NCBI GenBank assembly: GCA_038501195.1
Contig: JBBPUQ010000006.1
Location: 310,001 to 374,000 of the forward strand
Direction of reading: 5' to 3'
Source of the DNA: Nemania diffusa
Taxonomy: Eukaryota; Ascomycota; Sordariomycetes; Xylariales; Xylariaceae
Length of the DNA: 64,000 nt
A model generated the notes under the pieces. It was not told where the DNA came from and made no database searches. It saw nothing but the letters and a program-made list of their open reading frames with translations. This document shows positions 1 through 12,005 of this stretch, piece by piece. The position numbers and the translations under genes were made by a program. Positions within the stretch are counted from its first letter, which is position 1. Every line of letters starts with the position of its first letter.

Positions 1-459
1 CTTTCTACTCGTAGTTTAATATTCCAAGTTCGGTCAGATCCCTGTTGATGGTGCGTTAGCTCGAAACTCTAGTTCCGATGCTAACCAGATATACCCAAGC
101 ATCGGAAATGCTGAGATGTTCATCTAGGTAATTGTCTTCCAGAACAATTATGAGCTCGGTTCTTCTCAACGGACAATTAATTAGCTTCTCATTTAACGTC
201 CCCGCGTCTTTTCATGAGCGCCGCTGACGTGAGTCCCGCTTGAGGACCACTCAAATATAGCGTGAGATCCACTGCTTTTCGTGGCCATTTTCTTTTGTTA
301 ACAAACGCAACGAGTTACACAGTCACGTCTTACTGATAGATTCCATTAGATAGATAAAAATGAATCTTTATAATAATTAGTTCAAGTTGGGCGCTGAGCT
401 CCAATTGTTGTATTACAGTTCAGTACCCTCACTATAGACTTTGAATTACAGCTGCCACA
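1..459. other. Intergenic, no gene seen
   Basis: Moderately AT-rich sequence upstream of the aminotransferase gene. I see no coding frame with family resemblance on either strand and no tRNA-like element. It presumably carries the aminotransferase promoter, but I could not single out a convincing TATA box. Confidence 0.5.
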
Positions 460-2022
460 ATGACTTCTATACCACCACCCAATCCCACGTATCGCATGTA
501 CACCCAACTGCCCTCGCGCGAAGATACTAAATACTAACGAAGTCAAGCTTATAGAATGGGGTGTGTACGATAGCAAGAAGAATAATGGTAAGTCCAACAT
601 GAAAGATTACTCTATGATCGTGAACCTCCTTGTTCAATTTGCGAACCACATAGGTTCTAGAGTATAAGATATGAATGAGCAATAAATGAATAGCTAACAC
701 GCATACGTGACAGTTGCGGGACATGTTATCTGCACATTCACCCCAGAAAATGGGTGGTCGAAGCCAGAGTTTGTAGAGAGTCCCTTTCTACGGGTGCATG
801 GTTTGGCGCCAGGTCTTCATTACGGTGTGTTTATATCCGTGATCCCCTCAGCTTGCCACATCTAGCTGACGAGTTTTGACATAGGCCAACAAGTATATGA
901 AGGGCTGCAGGGTGAGTTCCATATGCCTCCTAGAAATGAGAGCACCGCACTCTAACGCCCGGCCAGCTCGACGGACAGCGAACAACGATGTCTTGATCTT
1001 CCGCCCGAGCTCCAACGCCAAGCGGATGGCCAAGTCAGCAGTCGCCGTCTCGATGCCTCCCGTGCCCGAGAAATTGTTTCTCGACTGCGTCCATATGGCC
1101 GTGGCGCTGAATGCCGAGTACGTGCCGCCCGCCGACTTCTCAGGCAGTCTCTACATCAGGCCAATGCAGTTCGGCTCTGGTTGCCAGATCGGGCTTGAGC
1201 CCCCCGACGAGTTCCAGTTTGCCGTTTTCGTGCAGCCTCATATCGCATTTCACGGGCACGGCGCATTGCGCGCTTTAGTAGCCGAAGACTTCGATCGCGC
1301 TGCGACGCGAGGCACGGGCAATGTGAAAGTTGGTGGGAACTATGCGCCCGTTATTCGGTACGTAAAGCTGCTACTCCAACTGCTATAAGCCCGGTGCCTA
1401 AAGACTAACGCGTTAGCAGTAAGTGCACTTATCTAGTTAAAGTACCTGTCGCACAACATGTTGACAGATTGCAGGCTGGTCTAGAGAGGCCAAGGCAGAT
1501 GCGAAAGGTGGCTGGGGCGTGTTACTGCATGTGGATAGTAAAACGCAGACTTATATTGATGAATTCAGTACATCTGGCTTTATAGGTATCCAGGGTCAAA
1601 TCGAGGGTGTTAATGATTGCCCCAAAGTCGTGATCGCCGACAGCCCTGCAGCAATACACAGCATCACGTCAGACTCTGTTGCTGAGTTAGCAAGGTCATT
1701 TGGCTGGAACGTCGAAAAGCGATTGGTAGGGATTCCAGCTCAACGTGCGACTTCGCAGGCTTATTTCTGACGAAAATGTGGACAGGTCAAGCTAGATGAA
1801 CTCATTAACTTTACAGAGGTACTTGCAGTTGGGACCGCCGCCGGCCTCGTCGCCGTCACCTCCATTCATCACAAATCAAAGGATGTCACTTGGAACTTCT
1901 CAGACGATATGCCTTGCTATCAGAAGTTGAAAGATACGCTGAAAGGAATTCAATGCGGTACTACAGAAGATCCCTTTAGGTGGTGCGAGTCTCTGAGGTA
2001 TCGCGAGTTTGTAGAGTCATAG
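460..2022 (+). CDS. Class IV PLP aminotransferase, branched-chain type
   Basis: Likely transfers the amino group between branched-chain amino acids (or a related substrate) and 2-oxoglutarate, using PLP. My model is join(460..493, 555..587, 714..824, 885..911, 967..1357, 1485..1725, 1786..2022), which keeps frame throughout and gives 357 aa, normal for the family. Family blocks appear in order: HGLAPG, then YEGL in a 27-nt exon, [43 protein letters not shown] with the Schiff-base lysine at about K189, then [10 protein letters not shown], the EKR region, and a GTAAGLV block in the last exon. Intron 1 only works as GC-AG (donor gcatgt at 494), with a tactaac branch point before the acceptor at 554. 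Intron 4 ends at 1484, which gives the family's usual spacing between APVIR and LHVDS. It stands alone and is 1.2 kb from the convergent GNAT gene. The exact substrate is open; the family call is firm. Confidence 0.82.
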
Positions 2023-3208
2023 AGGGCTTTGGACCCTATCTTGATCATTGCAACGATTAAAACATGGAAAAATCGAACAATCCCAGTTAAATTACGTAGC
2101 ACAATGCTGAGGTGCGTTTCATCAGTTTTATTTCATTTCGTGTGCTAATACAACTATGTTTTAGCGGATGAAAAAGATTTTGGCTCTACCAACTCTCTCA
2201 GTAGACCAGTATTTCAACATTAGCATCAGCACGATAAGCTGTGATAGGTAATAGACCAATTCTTACACATGAATAAGAGAGAGTTTGGTACTATAAAGAC
2301 CACTTTAACTACTAAGTATGTCTATAGTATTACATTAGAAAAGGATGGTTTTTCCCATGCGTGAATAGGTGTGGTTACGGTCAGCCATACATCATTGCGA
2401 AGTGAGGTCCTTGCATAGGTAACTATATCGTCATAAGAGACTTGTTGCGGCGGTGTGTTCGGTAAGCCGCTTAGCGGGATTGATCTGCGGCAGGGGTTTA
2501 TTCTAGAACATTGATAGTGCTGAGTGTTGCCGGGTACCTATCTAAGCGATGTACTGCGTAGATGTCAGCGTTGTACCAAGCCATGATGATGCCCTGGAAC
2601 ATTGAAGCTGAGCGTACTACGTATACTTACGTATTCATTAGATACGGCGATGCATCGCCTCAAAACACCACTATAGGATCATATCCATCTAGTATTGGTC
2701 GTATCGTACGAATTGGATCTAATCATAATACAATTGGCTCGCCACATGTTTCTGCTCGTATTGCTAATTTTTACCGTTTACCACTTCGCGAACATCTCAG
2801 CCGAGCAGGTAGACTCCTGATTGGCTAATCATCCAATTTAACTTCTACATATTTAGACTATTTAAAATCATCATCTCTACGCTTCTTTTAAACTGCCACT
2901 CACACCGTCTTTTCTAGTGCACCACACCAGTAACACGGAGAAGGCTGGGTGTGCACATAGATCTTTTTTTCTTTTTTCAAAGTTATCTACCTGCCTAAGA
3001 TGGTAGTATATTGCTGCCTGTTGATTAACCTTGGGGCTTTTGCAATATCGTGTCACTATCCTTATACCTATCTATCCATATGGCAAAGTCTGATGGTAAT
3101 ACCTCGTGTCTCGCTCGCTCGAATAAGACATGAACACTATGATCCATGCCGCTTTCTACCTTAATCTCGCAGTGCCATCACTTCACCCCAACCTACAATC
3201 TTATTCTA
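2023..3208. other. Intergenic between convergent genes
   Basis: AT-rich just after the aminotransferase stop, with several short pyrimidine runs near 2965-2980. An open frame at 2562-2828 has no recognisable domain and no splice partners, so I do not call it. The stretch should hold the 3' ends of both flanking genes. Confidence 0.45.
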
Positions 3209-3925
3209 TCAGTTTCTAAAATCCTCCAATTTTGTCCGTTGTAAGCCATCCCCGTCAAAATTGTCTCGGTCCAGCCACTGGTCAAAGGCGTCCTTGATGC
3301 TAGGCCAGTCCCCATCCACCATAGCAAACCAGGCCGTATCTCTGTTCCGTCCCTTTATGACCATATGTTGTCTGAATATCCCCTCAAACGTGAATCCCAA
3401 CCTAAGCGCGGCCCTTTGACTCGATGCATTTAGCGTGTTGCACTTCCACTCGTATCGTCGATATCCTAGATCTTCAAACGCGTGCTTGGCCATCAGGTAC
3501 ATAGCCTCTGTCGCGGCAGGCGTTCGCTGCAGCTTGGGCGAAAACATGACGCTGCCGACTTCGACGCAACGGTTCTCGGTATTGATGTTCATGTAACTAG
3601 CGCAGCCTACGACATTGTCGGCGCCGTTTGGGGTAGTTGGCTGGTTGGTTGGTATGATGGCGTAGAGGACCATGCCTGGGGATGTGATTTGCCCTTCGAT
3701 GACAGCACGGAACTCGGCTAGCTCGTTGAACGGCCCGCCCAGCATATAGTCCCAGAGGTAAGCATTCTCGTCGCCAGATATATGCGGATACAGTGAATCG
3801 ATGTGCTCCGTAGACATTCCTACTACTGTGACGTATTGGCCTGACAGCTTGGTATCTGGCGAGGGTCGCAGAGCTGCTGTATCTCCGACAACCGGGCCGA
3901 GTGGCCGATGGTGCTCGGAAACCAT
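3209..3925 (-). CDS. GNAT-family N-acetyltransferase (RimJ/RimL-like)
   Basis: An intronless frame of 239 aa from the chosen ATG at 3925; the frame stays open upstream to 3994, but those 23 codons look like 5' leader. It resembles fungal RimJ/RimL-type acetyltransferases, which move an acetyl group from acetyl-CoA to an amine. Visible signs are the N-terminal substrate-side helix with SGDENAYLWDYM, the central strand GCASYMNINTENRCVEVGSV, the acetyl-CoA loop region LQRTPAATEAMYLMAKHAF, then RRYEWKCNTLNASSQRAALRLGF and a closing EGIFRQHM strand. That series is the usual order for the fold. The acceptor cannot be read from sequence; in fungi these proteins are often small-molecule or drug acetylases. 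It is divergent from the GH2 gene across 1.2 kb. Confidence 0.85.
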   Translation of the reverse strand: MVSEHHRPLGPVVGDTAALRPSPDTKLSGQYVTVVGMSTEHIDSLYPHISGDENAYLWDYMLGGPFNELAEFRAVIEGQITSPGMVLYAIIPTNQPTTPNGADNVVGCASYMNINTENRCVEVGSVMFSPKLQRTPAATEAMYLMAKHAFEDLGYRRYEWKCNTLNASSQRAALRLGFTFEGIFRQHMVIKGRNRDTAWFAMVDGDWPSIKDAFDQWLDRDNFDGDGLQRTKLEDFRN

Positions 3926-5131
3926 GATTGAGGAAAGGGAGTGCAGATTTGACTGCACTGAATAAATATCGCAACTTCGCACGCACGAACGCACTTGCTA
4001 AAGTGACCACGAAGCAAGCTTTCGGTGAGTAATATCGGCAGCCTCTTTGCTTAGTGCATGTTATCCGAGCCGGCGCCGCTCTCGGAGACCCTCCGATGAC
4101 TAAACGCCCTCCGTGTGACGTCTGTATCTAAGACTAAAGCATACATATATTAGGTACATAATCACGCCATTCGATTGGTTTATCGGGCGCAATCCACGGG
4201 TACGCGGCTTCGGACCATGAAAATCGGGAGCTCCATATTGAAACGACGTACCAAAACCCGGAAATGCCATCAATAGTGAGAATAGTATACTTCATTCAGA
4301 GCATGGCTTCTTATCATCCCCAAACATGCGCGCCCTTCTCTAATTGAGTCGCTGTGCTCTCTTTCTCAAATATCGTCCTCGCCACTCAGGGAGTGTCTCA
4401 TCGAATACGCCTACATCTTGATAAGTTCGGGAGATCCGATAGCTCTCGGAAGGGATTTTCGATCTCCCGGCCTCCCTTCTTCTCATCACGAGTCGCGCGC
4501 AGAAGTCGTCGTCTTCATCCCTGCTTGCCACGCTGTGAGATACGCATTATAAAGAAGTCACATATAGTCACCATCTCGCTCACGCTCAGGATGCACCCAA
4601 ACGCGATCTAATACGAACATATAGTTCATGCATGAGATATGAGATCGCAGCCCCTAAGAGCCAATTGGTGGAAAGTGAGTGCACTATATGTCGAGCCGGG
4701 TTAATCAATCAACGGCCCGACGAACACGGTGAAGACAATGAACATGATCATTTCCAACCAAGGGGGAGTTGTGCCAGAAATTGCGTCGTTCTGTTCCCTC
4801 CGCCGCTTTCGCCAAGCTTCCACTAGGATTCCCCTCACTCTGCCTTGTGACGAGTGTTGGATAAATCAGGATAAACGGAGCCCACAGTGATATCACCTTC
4901 CAACCCGAGTAAAGCATCAATTCTCAACAGGCCATTCGTTGAAGGCGAAGGGTAAGATATTGGTGTACCGGTTATGGATCGACACTTCACCTCCGTTGCC
5001 CAACTGACCATGGATGTAACTCCCCTCACTCTCCGCTGAGGAGTAGAAGTAGACTCCAAGATATATATTCGCCCGAGGAAACCATCTAGCTTCCGTTAGT
5101 CACAGGAAATGTAATCGAATGATTCCAGCAC
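3926..5131. other. Divergent intergenic region, GNAT / GH2
   Basis: About 1.2 kb shared upstream region of the GNAT gene (-) and the GH2 gene (+). An AT-only stretch, atatatat, at 5061-5068 lies about 65 bp before the GH2 ATG and could be its TATA element. Short open frames here on both strands have no family resemblance. Confidence 0.45.
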
Positions 5132-7902
5132 TTGAAGATGCGGAGCTCATTTCTCTCCCCGTATCGGGCCTGCGCGCTCCTCGTCGCGGGCCTCTTCCTA
5201 TCCGTCGATGCAGCTCCTACCCTCGCACCAGCAGCTCGGGAGCGCATCGATATCAATGCCGGGTGGCGATTCTCAAGGTTCACCACGAACCCAGACTCCC
5301 TCTCCTACAACACGCTAAAGAACTGGATTCTTCCCTCCGCCAACGGTTTCCTTAGCGGCGCCAAGCATGACCGCCCTACGGGCACGGCCCCCGGGAGTGA
5401 CGTTCAGTACGTGAAGCCCGATTTTAACGATAGCACCTGGGAAGCTATCAACCTACCTCACGACTGGGCGGTGAAAGGGCCATTTAATGCCCCCGGAATA
5501 AGCGGCGGCATGGGCCGGCTGCCATCAAATGGGGTGGGATGGTACCGGAAGACGGTGACACTTACGAAGGAAGACTTGCAGAAAACCCTCTTCTTGGATA
5601 TCGACGGCGCCATGTCGTACTCGGCCGTGTGGCTCAACGGCAATCTTGTCGGAGGGTGGCCGTACGGCTACAATTCCTTCCGGCTCGATTTGACACCGTA
5701 CGCGAAGGAGGGAGTAAACCAGATTGCTATTCGACTAGATAATGCGCTCAACTCTTCTCGCTGGTATCCCGGCGCTGGTATTTACCGAAATGTCTGGCTT
5801 GTGAAAGTGAACCCCGTACACGTGCGTCAGTACGGCACCTATATTGCGACGCCGAAGGTATCCGCCCAGTCCGCTACGGTCAACTTGGCGGTTGAAGTGG
5901 AAAATACAGGGAGCGCGTCTCAGCAAATCTCAGTCAAGACCGACGTCCATCTAGCCGACCCTGCGACAGGAAGACCTACAGGAGACGCAGTAGCCAGTTT
6001 CCCCGCCAAGTCAGCGTCTCTCGCGAAAGGCGCCATCCAATCTCTCAACGGCTCCATCACAATAACCAGCCCGCAACTCTGGGGTCCGCCGCCAACGCAA
6101 AAGCCGAACCTCTACGTCGCCGTCACGACCGTCAGCGCCGCCGACGCCGTCGTCGACACCTACGAGACGCGCTTCGGCGTCCGCTCGCTAACCTACGACC
6201 CCAACACGGGCCTCATCGTGAACGGCGAGCACATCTACGTGCAGGGCACCTGCAACCACCACGACCTCGGCTCCCTCGGCGCCGCCTTCAGCACGCGCGC
6301 CCTGGAGCGGCAGCTGCAGATCCTCGCGGAGATGGGCACCAACGCGCTGCGCACCTCGCACAACCCGCCGGCCCCGGAACTCCTCGAGCTCGCGGACCGC
6401 CTGGGCTTCCTCGTGTACGACGAGATCTTCGACTGCTGGAACACGCAGAAGGTCGCCAACGACTTCCACCTCATCTTCCCGGACTGGCACGAGCCGGACC
6501 TGCGGTCCTTCCTCCGCCGCGACCGCAACCACCCCTCCGTCGTGGCCTGGGGCATCGGCAACGAGATCCCCGAGCAGAGCAGCGCGGCGGGCGGCACGAC
6601 GGCGCAGGCCCTGCGCGACATCATCACCTCCGAGGACCCCACGCGCCCCGCCACCGCCGGCCTCAACTCCGCCGGCCCCTCGAGCCCCATGACGCGCGTC
6701 CTCGACATCGTCGGGCTCAACTACCAGGGCGAAGGGCTCGGCACGTCCAACAGCTCCGCCTTCCCCGGGTTCCACGCGGCGCAGCCGGGCAAGATGATCT
6801 GGAGCAGCGAGTCCTCGTCGGCGCTGAGCACGCGCGGCACCTACGTGTTCCCCGTGACGGGCGCCAGCAGCGTCACCGTCGGCTCCGGGTCCGGCGCCGG
6901 CGGCGACGCCGCGGCGCGCCAGGTCAGCGCCTACGAGCTGTACGCGCCCAGCTGGGGCTCCGCGCCCGACAAGGTCTTCGCCGGCCAGGACCGCTACCCC
7001 TACGTCGCCGGCGAGTTCGTGTGGACCGGGTTCGACTACATCGGGGAGCCCACGCCCTACGACGCCTCGCGCAGCTCCTACTTCGGCATCGTCGACATGG
7101 CCGGCTTCAGGAAGGACCGGTTCTACCTGTACCAGTCGCGGTGGCGCGCCGACCTGCCCATGGCGCACATCCTGCCGCACTGGACGTGGCCCGACCGGGT
7201 TGGGCAGGTCACGCCCGTGCATGTGTTCACGTCGGGCGACGAGGCGGAGCTGTTTGTCAACGGGAAGTCGGCGGGCAGGAAGAAGAAGGCGGCGTATACG
7301 TATCGCCTGCGCTGGGACGATGTTAAGTACGCGGCGGGAGATCTGCGCGTCGTGGCGTATAAGGCTGGTAAGGAGTGGGCTACGGACACGAAGAAGACGG
7401 TCGGCGCTGTGGCGAAGTTGAACGTACGTATGATATTTCCTTTTACGTGTCTAAGTCGTCCGTGGCAAGTGCTACATACATCCCCAACCCACCCCCTTTC
7501 TTTGACCCTTAAACATATACTTCATGATTTCAATCCTTAACAAGAAGCGATTTTTTTTAAAAAAGACTAATTCATTCAAAGATAACGGCGGACCGCACTC
7601 AACTCGCCGGGGACGGCTACGACCTCTCCTTCATAACCGTCGCCATCGCCGATGCAAACGGCGACGTCGTGCCGCAGGCAAGTAACAACGTCGCGTTTTC
7701 CGTCACCGGTCCCGGCAAGATCGTGTCGACCGATAACGGCAACCCGGCAGACTTCACTGTCTTCCCATCTCCGAGCCGTAACGCGTTCAGCGGCCTTGTG
7801 CTCGCTATCGTTCGGGCCGATGCCGGTGCTTCGGGGGATATTGTTGTCTCTGCCGCCTCTTCTGGGCTGCCTAGCGTATCAGTTACGTTGCATGCCGGCT
7901 AG
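5132..7902 (+). CDS. Secreted GH2 glycosidase, beta-galactosidase-like
   Basis: Model join(5132..7423, 7582..7902), one intron with donor gtacgt, 870 aa. It should hydrolyse terminal beta-galactosides or related beta-glycosides outside the cell. Residues 1 to about 28 form a signal peptide (basic start, then ACALLVAGLFLSVDA). Next come the GH2 sugar-binding jelly roll (about 60-210, with LPHDWAV and GWYRKT), an Ig-like domain, and the TIM barrel from about 350 with RTSHNPPAPE. GIGNE places the acid/base at E478, and WSSES suggests the nucleophile at E560. GEFVWTGFDYIGEP follows, then a DUF4982-like segment and a C-terminal Ig-like domain finished by exon 2. Codons 330-760 are markedly GC-richer at third positions than the ends. 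It is convergent with the Zn2Cys6 gene at 8477. The family is clear; galactosidase rather than another GH2 activity is inference. Confidence 0.9.
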
Positions 7903-8476
7903 GTCGACATGGTTTTAGATTAGGTACGCGATATAAGTCGATAGATAAATATATATAATCGATATCTTCGTCACTTCCTATAGTTTAGTAAAAGAACTAT
8001 AGATAATAAATACTAGATGACTATATAGCCTCCTTAATGACTTAGAGTCTATAGATTAGTGTATAACTCTATGCATTCTATAAAGTTCGGCTTGAAGTTC
8101 GGCTTGGCAGCAGCCTAGTTTCAGACCGATTTCATCGGGGTTGAGTATAGCATATCGAACTCTAGCTCGGTTTATTTCCCCCCGGAAGAGTGAGGCCGGC
8201 TTTTCGGGTAATCAAATACCGAGCGCATAGCAAGACTGACACACTACACAGATGAGGAGGCGTATTATCCAAGCCATATTGCAATATGGCCATCGGGAAC
8301 CCATGAGCTACTGGAGGTTGGTCTTCCGAAGACTGACAAGTGCAGAGGGTAACCGAATTTCGTCGGTTGTATGGGAAGCATAGTGGGCAAGGGGAAACGG
8401 GTAGTTAGCTTCTATGTCACTAAATGTAGCGATGGTATCATAAAAAGGGTACTTTCGTGCTAATAAGCCAACACGC
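7903..8476. other. AT-rich convergent intergenic
   Basis: Between two 3' ends. The stretch 7920-8065 is very AT-rich, with repeated ata/tag runs. No coding signal. Confidence 0.5.
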
Positions 8477-11292
8477 TCAGCTGTTAGGCTTATTAGCGCT
8501 CGCCTGTGCATCTATTTCCATGCCCTTAGCGGACTCAACCCAATTATGCCAGTCTATTTCCCCATCCGAATTAATGCTGAAATCCGTAGCACCTATACTT
8601 GCATCGGCAAAGACATCTACAGAAGGGTCGGCATCAGCCCAAAACCAGCCAAGAAGCCCACCGCTTTCTGGATGGCCCTCGGACCAGTCGACAGTCGTTT
8701 CAGAAAAAGAATTAAACTGTAATCCATTACTAAATGGCTCATCAATTGCCATTGCATCGCACATCCTTGTAGATATGGAGGTCTCATGCGAAAACTCGTG
8801 CATAGTGAGAGGATTCGGTGGCGGGTACATCGTTTGGGAACTCAAGTTAGTTATCGTGTCATCAGGCGGTAGGCCACCGGGGTTTGGAAAAGTCTGGGCT
8901 GGGCCTGTCGACTCCAAAAAAGTTGGCGAAGTCTGCTCTGCCGTCTGCCTACTCTCTTCGGGTGCCTCCGGAATCCCTAAAAGTTTACGCCAATTTTCCC
9001 GGAATACGTCAGCTACGGCGCTAGCAGAGACGGAGCCAACAGTTGAAGGTACAGGGAGACTCCGATCCTGTACCTCAAGTTGTCGAGCAGCGAATGTATC
9101 AGTGCGTAATCTTCCCAGTTCTGCCTCCCGGTGCTTTCTAGCTTTTAACATAAGCCTCCGTAAAGGGACCCAGGTCCGCAACTCCTTGTCCAGCTTTGAA
9201 CTAGCTGGGATTAGCCAGGGGCTATGCAATGCAGACCAAGCCCGATCAACGATGGGGGACCATGGTCGACGGCATATATCAAGCAAGAGATACACAATAG
9301 CATGCCAATGGGTATACGTTTGATAAACCCAGCGCCACTGGCGGCAGGCCTTCTCAGCATTCAACGCATGGTTTAACTCCGCGACTTCGATTGCTGCCAC
9401 TAACAACTTGTTTCTTACTTCGTCAGAGAAATTGTCGCCGGGCGATGAAAAAAGAACAGGCAAATGGGTAAAAAGTGTCAGCTTCCCGACCACAAGGCGT
9501 GTGGTGACGCTTATGACCCAATGCGCAATATTGCCCAGCTCAGACGAGAAGCGTAGGTAGCGTTCCTCTAATGTGGTGTAAATCGTGTCTAGGAGACGAT
9601 TTTGCTCTTCTAGTCCATTATCAGGAGACATTATCTGCCTCGAAATATTGCTGATTTCCATTGAGACGATAGGAAGGATCATGTCAGTGATACCCTCCCG
9701 CTCTGTTGGGGTCTCCTTTGTATGAACATTAATATCGTTATCATTGATGTTCCAAGGTAGTTTTGTATCGAAACTTCCGTACTGAATGGTAAAGTCGGTA
9801 CCCTGGTCTTCTGATGCTCGCACATCAAGTGAGCATAATAAGTACCAGACTCGTCTTCGTATATCAATTTCGAAGGGGGTGAGGTTTTGAAAATGGGTGC
9901 CATCACGTTGAAGCCCGAGAGCCTGGCCCATGCGAATCGCGAGGCCAGTCATCATCCAGACAAACCTCGGGCTATCATGTCGACGAACGAGGAGCAAGAA
10001 GATAGCGAAAGATTGCACTAGCACTATATCAGGCACATTAAGGAAATCTGCTCTAGCAAGGGCGTGCTCTAATCCAAGTCGATATCTAAGATTGAGGTCT
10101 GTCTTTGTAGATCCGAAATTATTTAAGACCTTTAGATTGGTGTAATGGTGAGCCACAAGTAAAAGGGTTATCAATTATGGAAACGGAACTCACATCGTCT
10201 TCTTCCATTGACGTGATAGCTGCATAGTAAATGGAGAACATCAATGCTTCATTGGCCGGTGTCAGCTTGGTGATATCGCTGCCCCTCGTACTCCGTGCTA
10301 TCTCCCTTATTGTGGGCATATGAACAATCTGGACAACGAGATTGACATTTTCAGAGAAAACATCTAGGAGGAACGGAATCTGAGAGGGGAGGGGATGTAG
10401 CTCGCGGAAATCTGGTCCAGACGAGTTGAGGTTATGTCGAAATAAAAAGGCATGACGTTCCGATGCAGTTCGCTCCAGTTCAAATGTTGACGGCGACGCT
10501 CCCGATAGGTCCTCATCTTCCGATGAATCGACGTCTGCTTCAGCGAGAAATTGTGTCTCAGTCCTAATTTCATCAAGCTACTACGTAGTTAGATATAAAC
10601 GAGGGGTGGGGACACAGGCTGCTGAAGTTAAACAGGCCTACCTCATCGTTGACACGAGACCAAAAACCACTGCTCACATAGCGACTCCGACTAGCATCGT
10701 TAAGCACCAGCCGGCCAAAGCGCGACTGCATACTACTAGTAGCCGTAGCGGGGGCTGCAGTCCTCTGGTTATCGCCGTCACGGTCGTGAGAGCTAGCGGG
10801 TGAATTGCCTGCCGACGAATTGGCAGCGGCATGAGCCTGCTCTAGCTGACTGCTGAGGTCTTTTACGAGGCTCTCGAGATTTCGTAGCCTTTCCATGACT
10901 TGGGCTGTAGGCGGGCGGGCAGCCTGCGCCAACCTCTCCTCGGCGGCTGCATTATGAGCGACGCGCTCCAAGCGCCGCGCCCATCGAGGAGGACGGTCAG
11001 CAGAAGGGATAACACAGGGAATCCCCGCTCGCAGGCAGTTAGAACATGGCGACTCTTTGTTGCAACGAACCTTGCGGGTCCGGCACACCACGCAGCTCCG
11101 GGTTTTCGGTGGTGCAGCCACTGCAGGCGGAGACGGTAAGGTGGATGTCAACGGTGGTGCTGGACCTGCAGATGGTGTGTTCGCGCGTTTCTCGGCCTCT
11201 GGAAACCAAACCGAAGAAGACCCGCTGGCTCCGCCACCGTCCCCGAGCTTTGGAGCGCTCGCGAAGGACTCGGCACCTCTATCTTCTGCCAT
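8477..11292 (-). CDS. Zn(II)2Cys6 transcription factor with fungal MHR
   Basis: Model complement(join(8477..10129, 10194..10577, 10642..11292)), all introns in phase 0, 895 aa. It is a DNA-binding regulator of the Gal4 class. A Pro/Ala/Ser-rich N terminus precedes the cluster with cysteines at 67, 70, 77, 83, 86 and 93 (CX2CX6CX5CX2CX6C), followed by a short coiled coil around 130-152 (VMERLRNLESLVKDLSSQLEQ). The middle homology region begins in exon 2 with LHPLPSQIPFLLDVF and continues with ANEALMFSIYYAAITSM, YRLGLEHALARADF and GQALGLQRDG. The C terminus is acidic and Ser/Pro-rich, as in activation domains. The second intron acceptor is AAG, slightly weak. It is divergent from the SDR gene over 713 bp and convergent with the GH2 gene, so either could be a target; this is inference only. 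Confidence 0.9.
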
Positions 11293-12005
11293 CTCTATCT
11301 GTGCTATAGTACTATTCAGCGAACAACTTCATTAGTTGTCCATTCTATCATTTGTCATGGCATACTTGAGATGTATGATAAGCAAGCTTACTTCGAGCAT
11401 TGTTCTTGGCGGCCGTGAAGCTCAAACCTGCTAATCGGTAAGATCCCTTTCTAAAGTGCTGCCTGGATAACGCTATATGTGTTCATATCCAGTATCTCGT
11501 TTCATCTATATAGTATTAAGTGGTATTATGCATATATACTAAATAGTCAGATATGTTCAAATCCAAGTTCCAATGCTGCATGTACGCAGTATGAAATAAA
11601 GCACTAGATAGAATAATACTAAGCCACAGACAAGTCCGCAACTAAGCCACACCGGCATACCCTCGCTCCCAACCCGCCCTTTAGCGGCCGAAAAAAAGGC
11701 GAGCTGACGGCGTTGACGATGGATTAACATGAGGAACGTATGTATCTATTGCACTAGGTAGGCAGCGAGAATAGAAAATATAAAAGCAAGCAATTTCCCG
11801 GTTCTCTAATCAAAAAATAATAACATGCCACTACCATCAACAGAATTACCTTGACCATTAAAGTCTAATACTGGCACTATACAGCACTAACTAAACGACT
11901 TACACCGACAACCCACCTAAACTCGATATCTTGGCAGCTCATTACAGCACCAACACTCTTCAAGTTCTATTATTTTAAATTTCAAATTTCCCAATCACCG
12001 ATATA
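11293..12005. other. Shared divergent promoter region
   Basis: Region between the Zn2Cys6 regulator (-) and the SDR gene (+), AT-rich around 11510-11600 and 11765-11990. It contains the TATA element listed separately. Confidence 0.5.
11779..11786 (+). promoter_or_regulatory. TATA box for the SDR gene
   Basis: The octamer tataaaag lies 220 bp before the ATG at 12006, a good match to the eukaryotic core element. Such a distance implies a 5' leader of roughly 190 nt, or a leader intron. Confidence 0.4.

Noticed and set aside
1475..1484. Acceptor at 1474 for intron 4 of the aminotransferase, which would add a Trp-Ser pair.
   Set aside because: It breaks the frame and would make the loop before LHVDS too long; the acceptor at 1484 restores both frame and family spacing.
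6188..7222. A 344-codon minus-strand open frame inside the GH2 gene.
   Set aside because: It is a GC-rich antisense shadow made of repeated Arg/Gly/Ala/Val codons; the plus strand encodes the conserved GH2 barrel.
8457..9323. A 288-codon plus-strand open frame within the first Zn2Cys6 gene.
   Set aside because: It is antisense to the regulatory domain and shows no domain; the minus-strand protein has the clear family signature.
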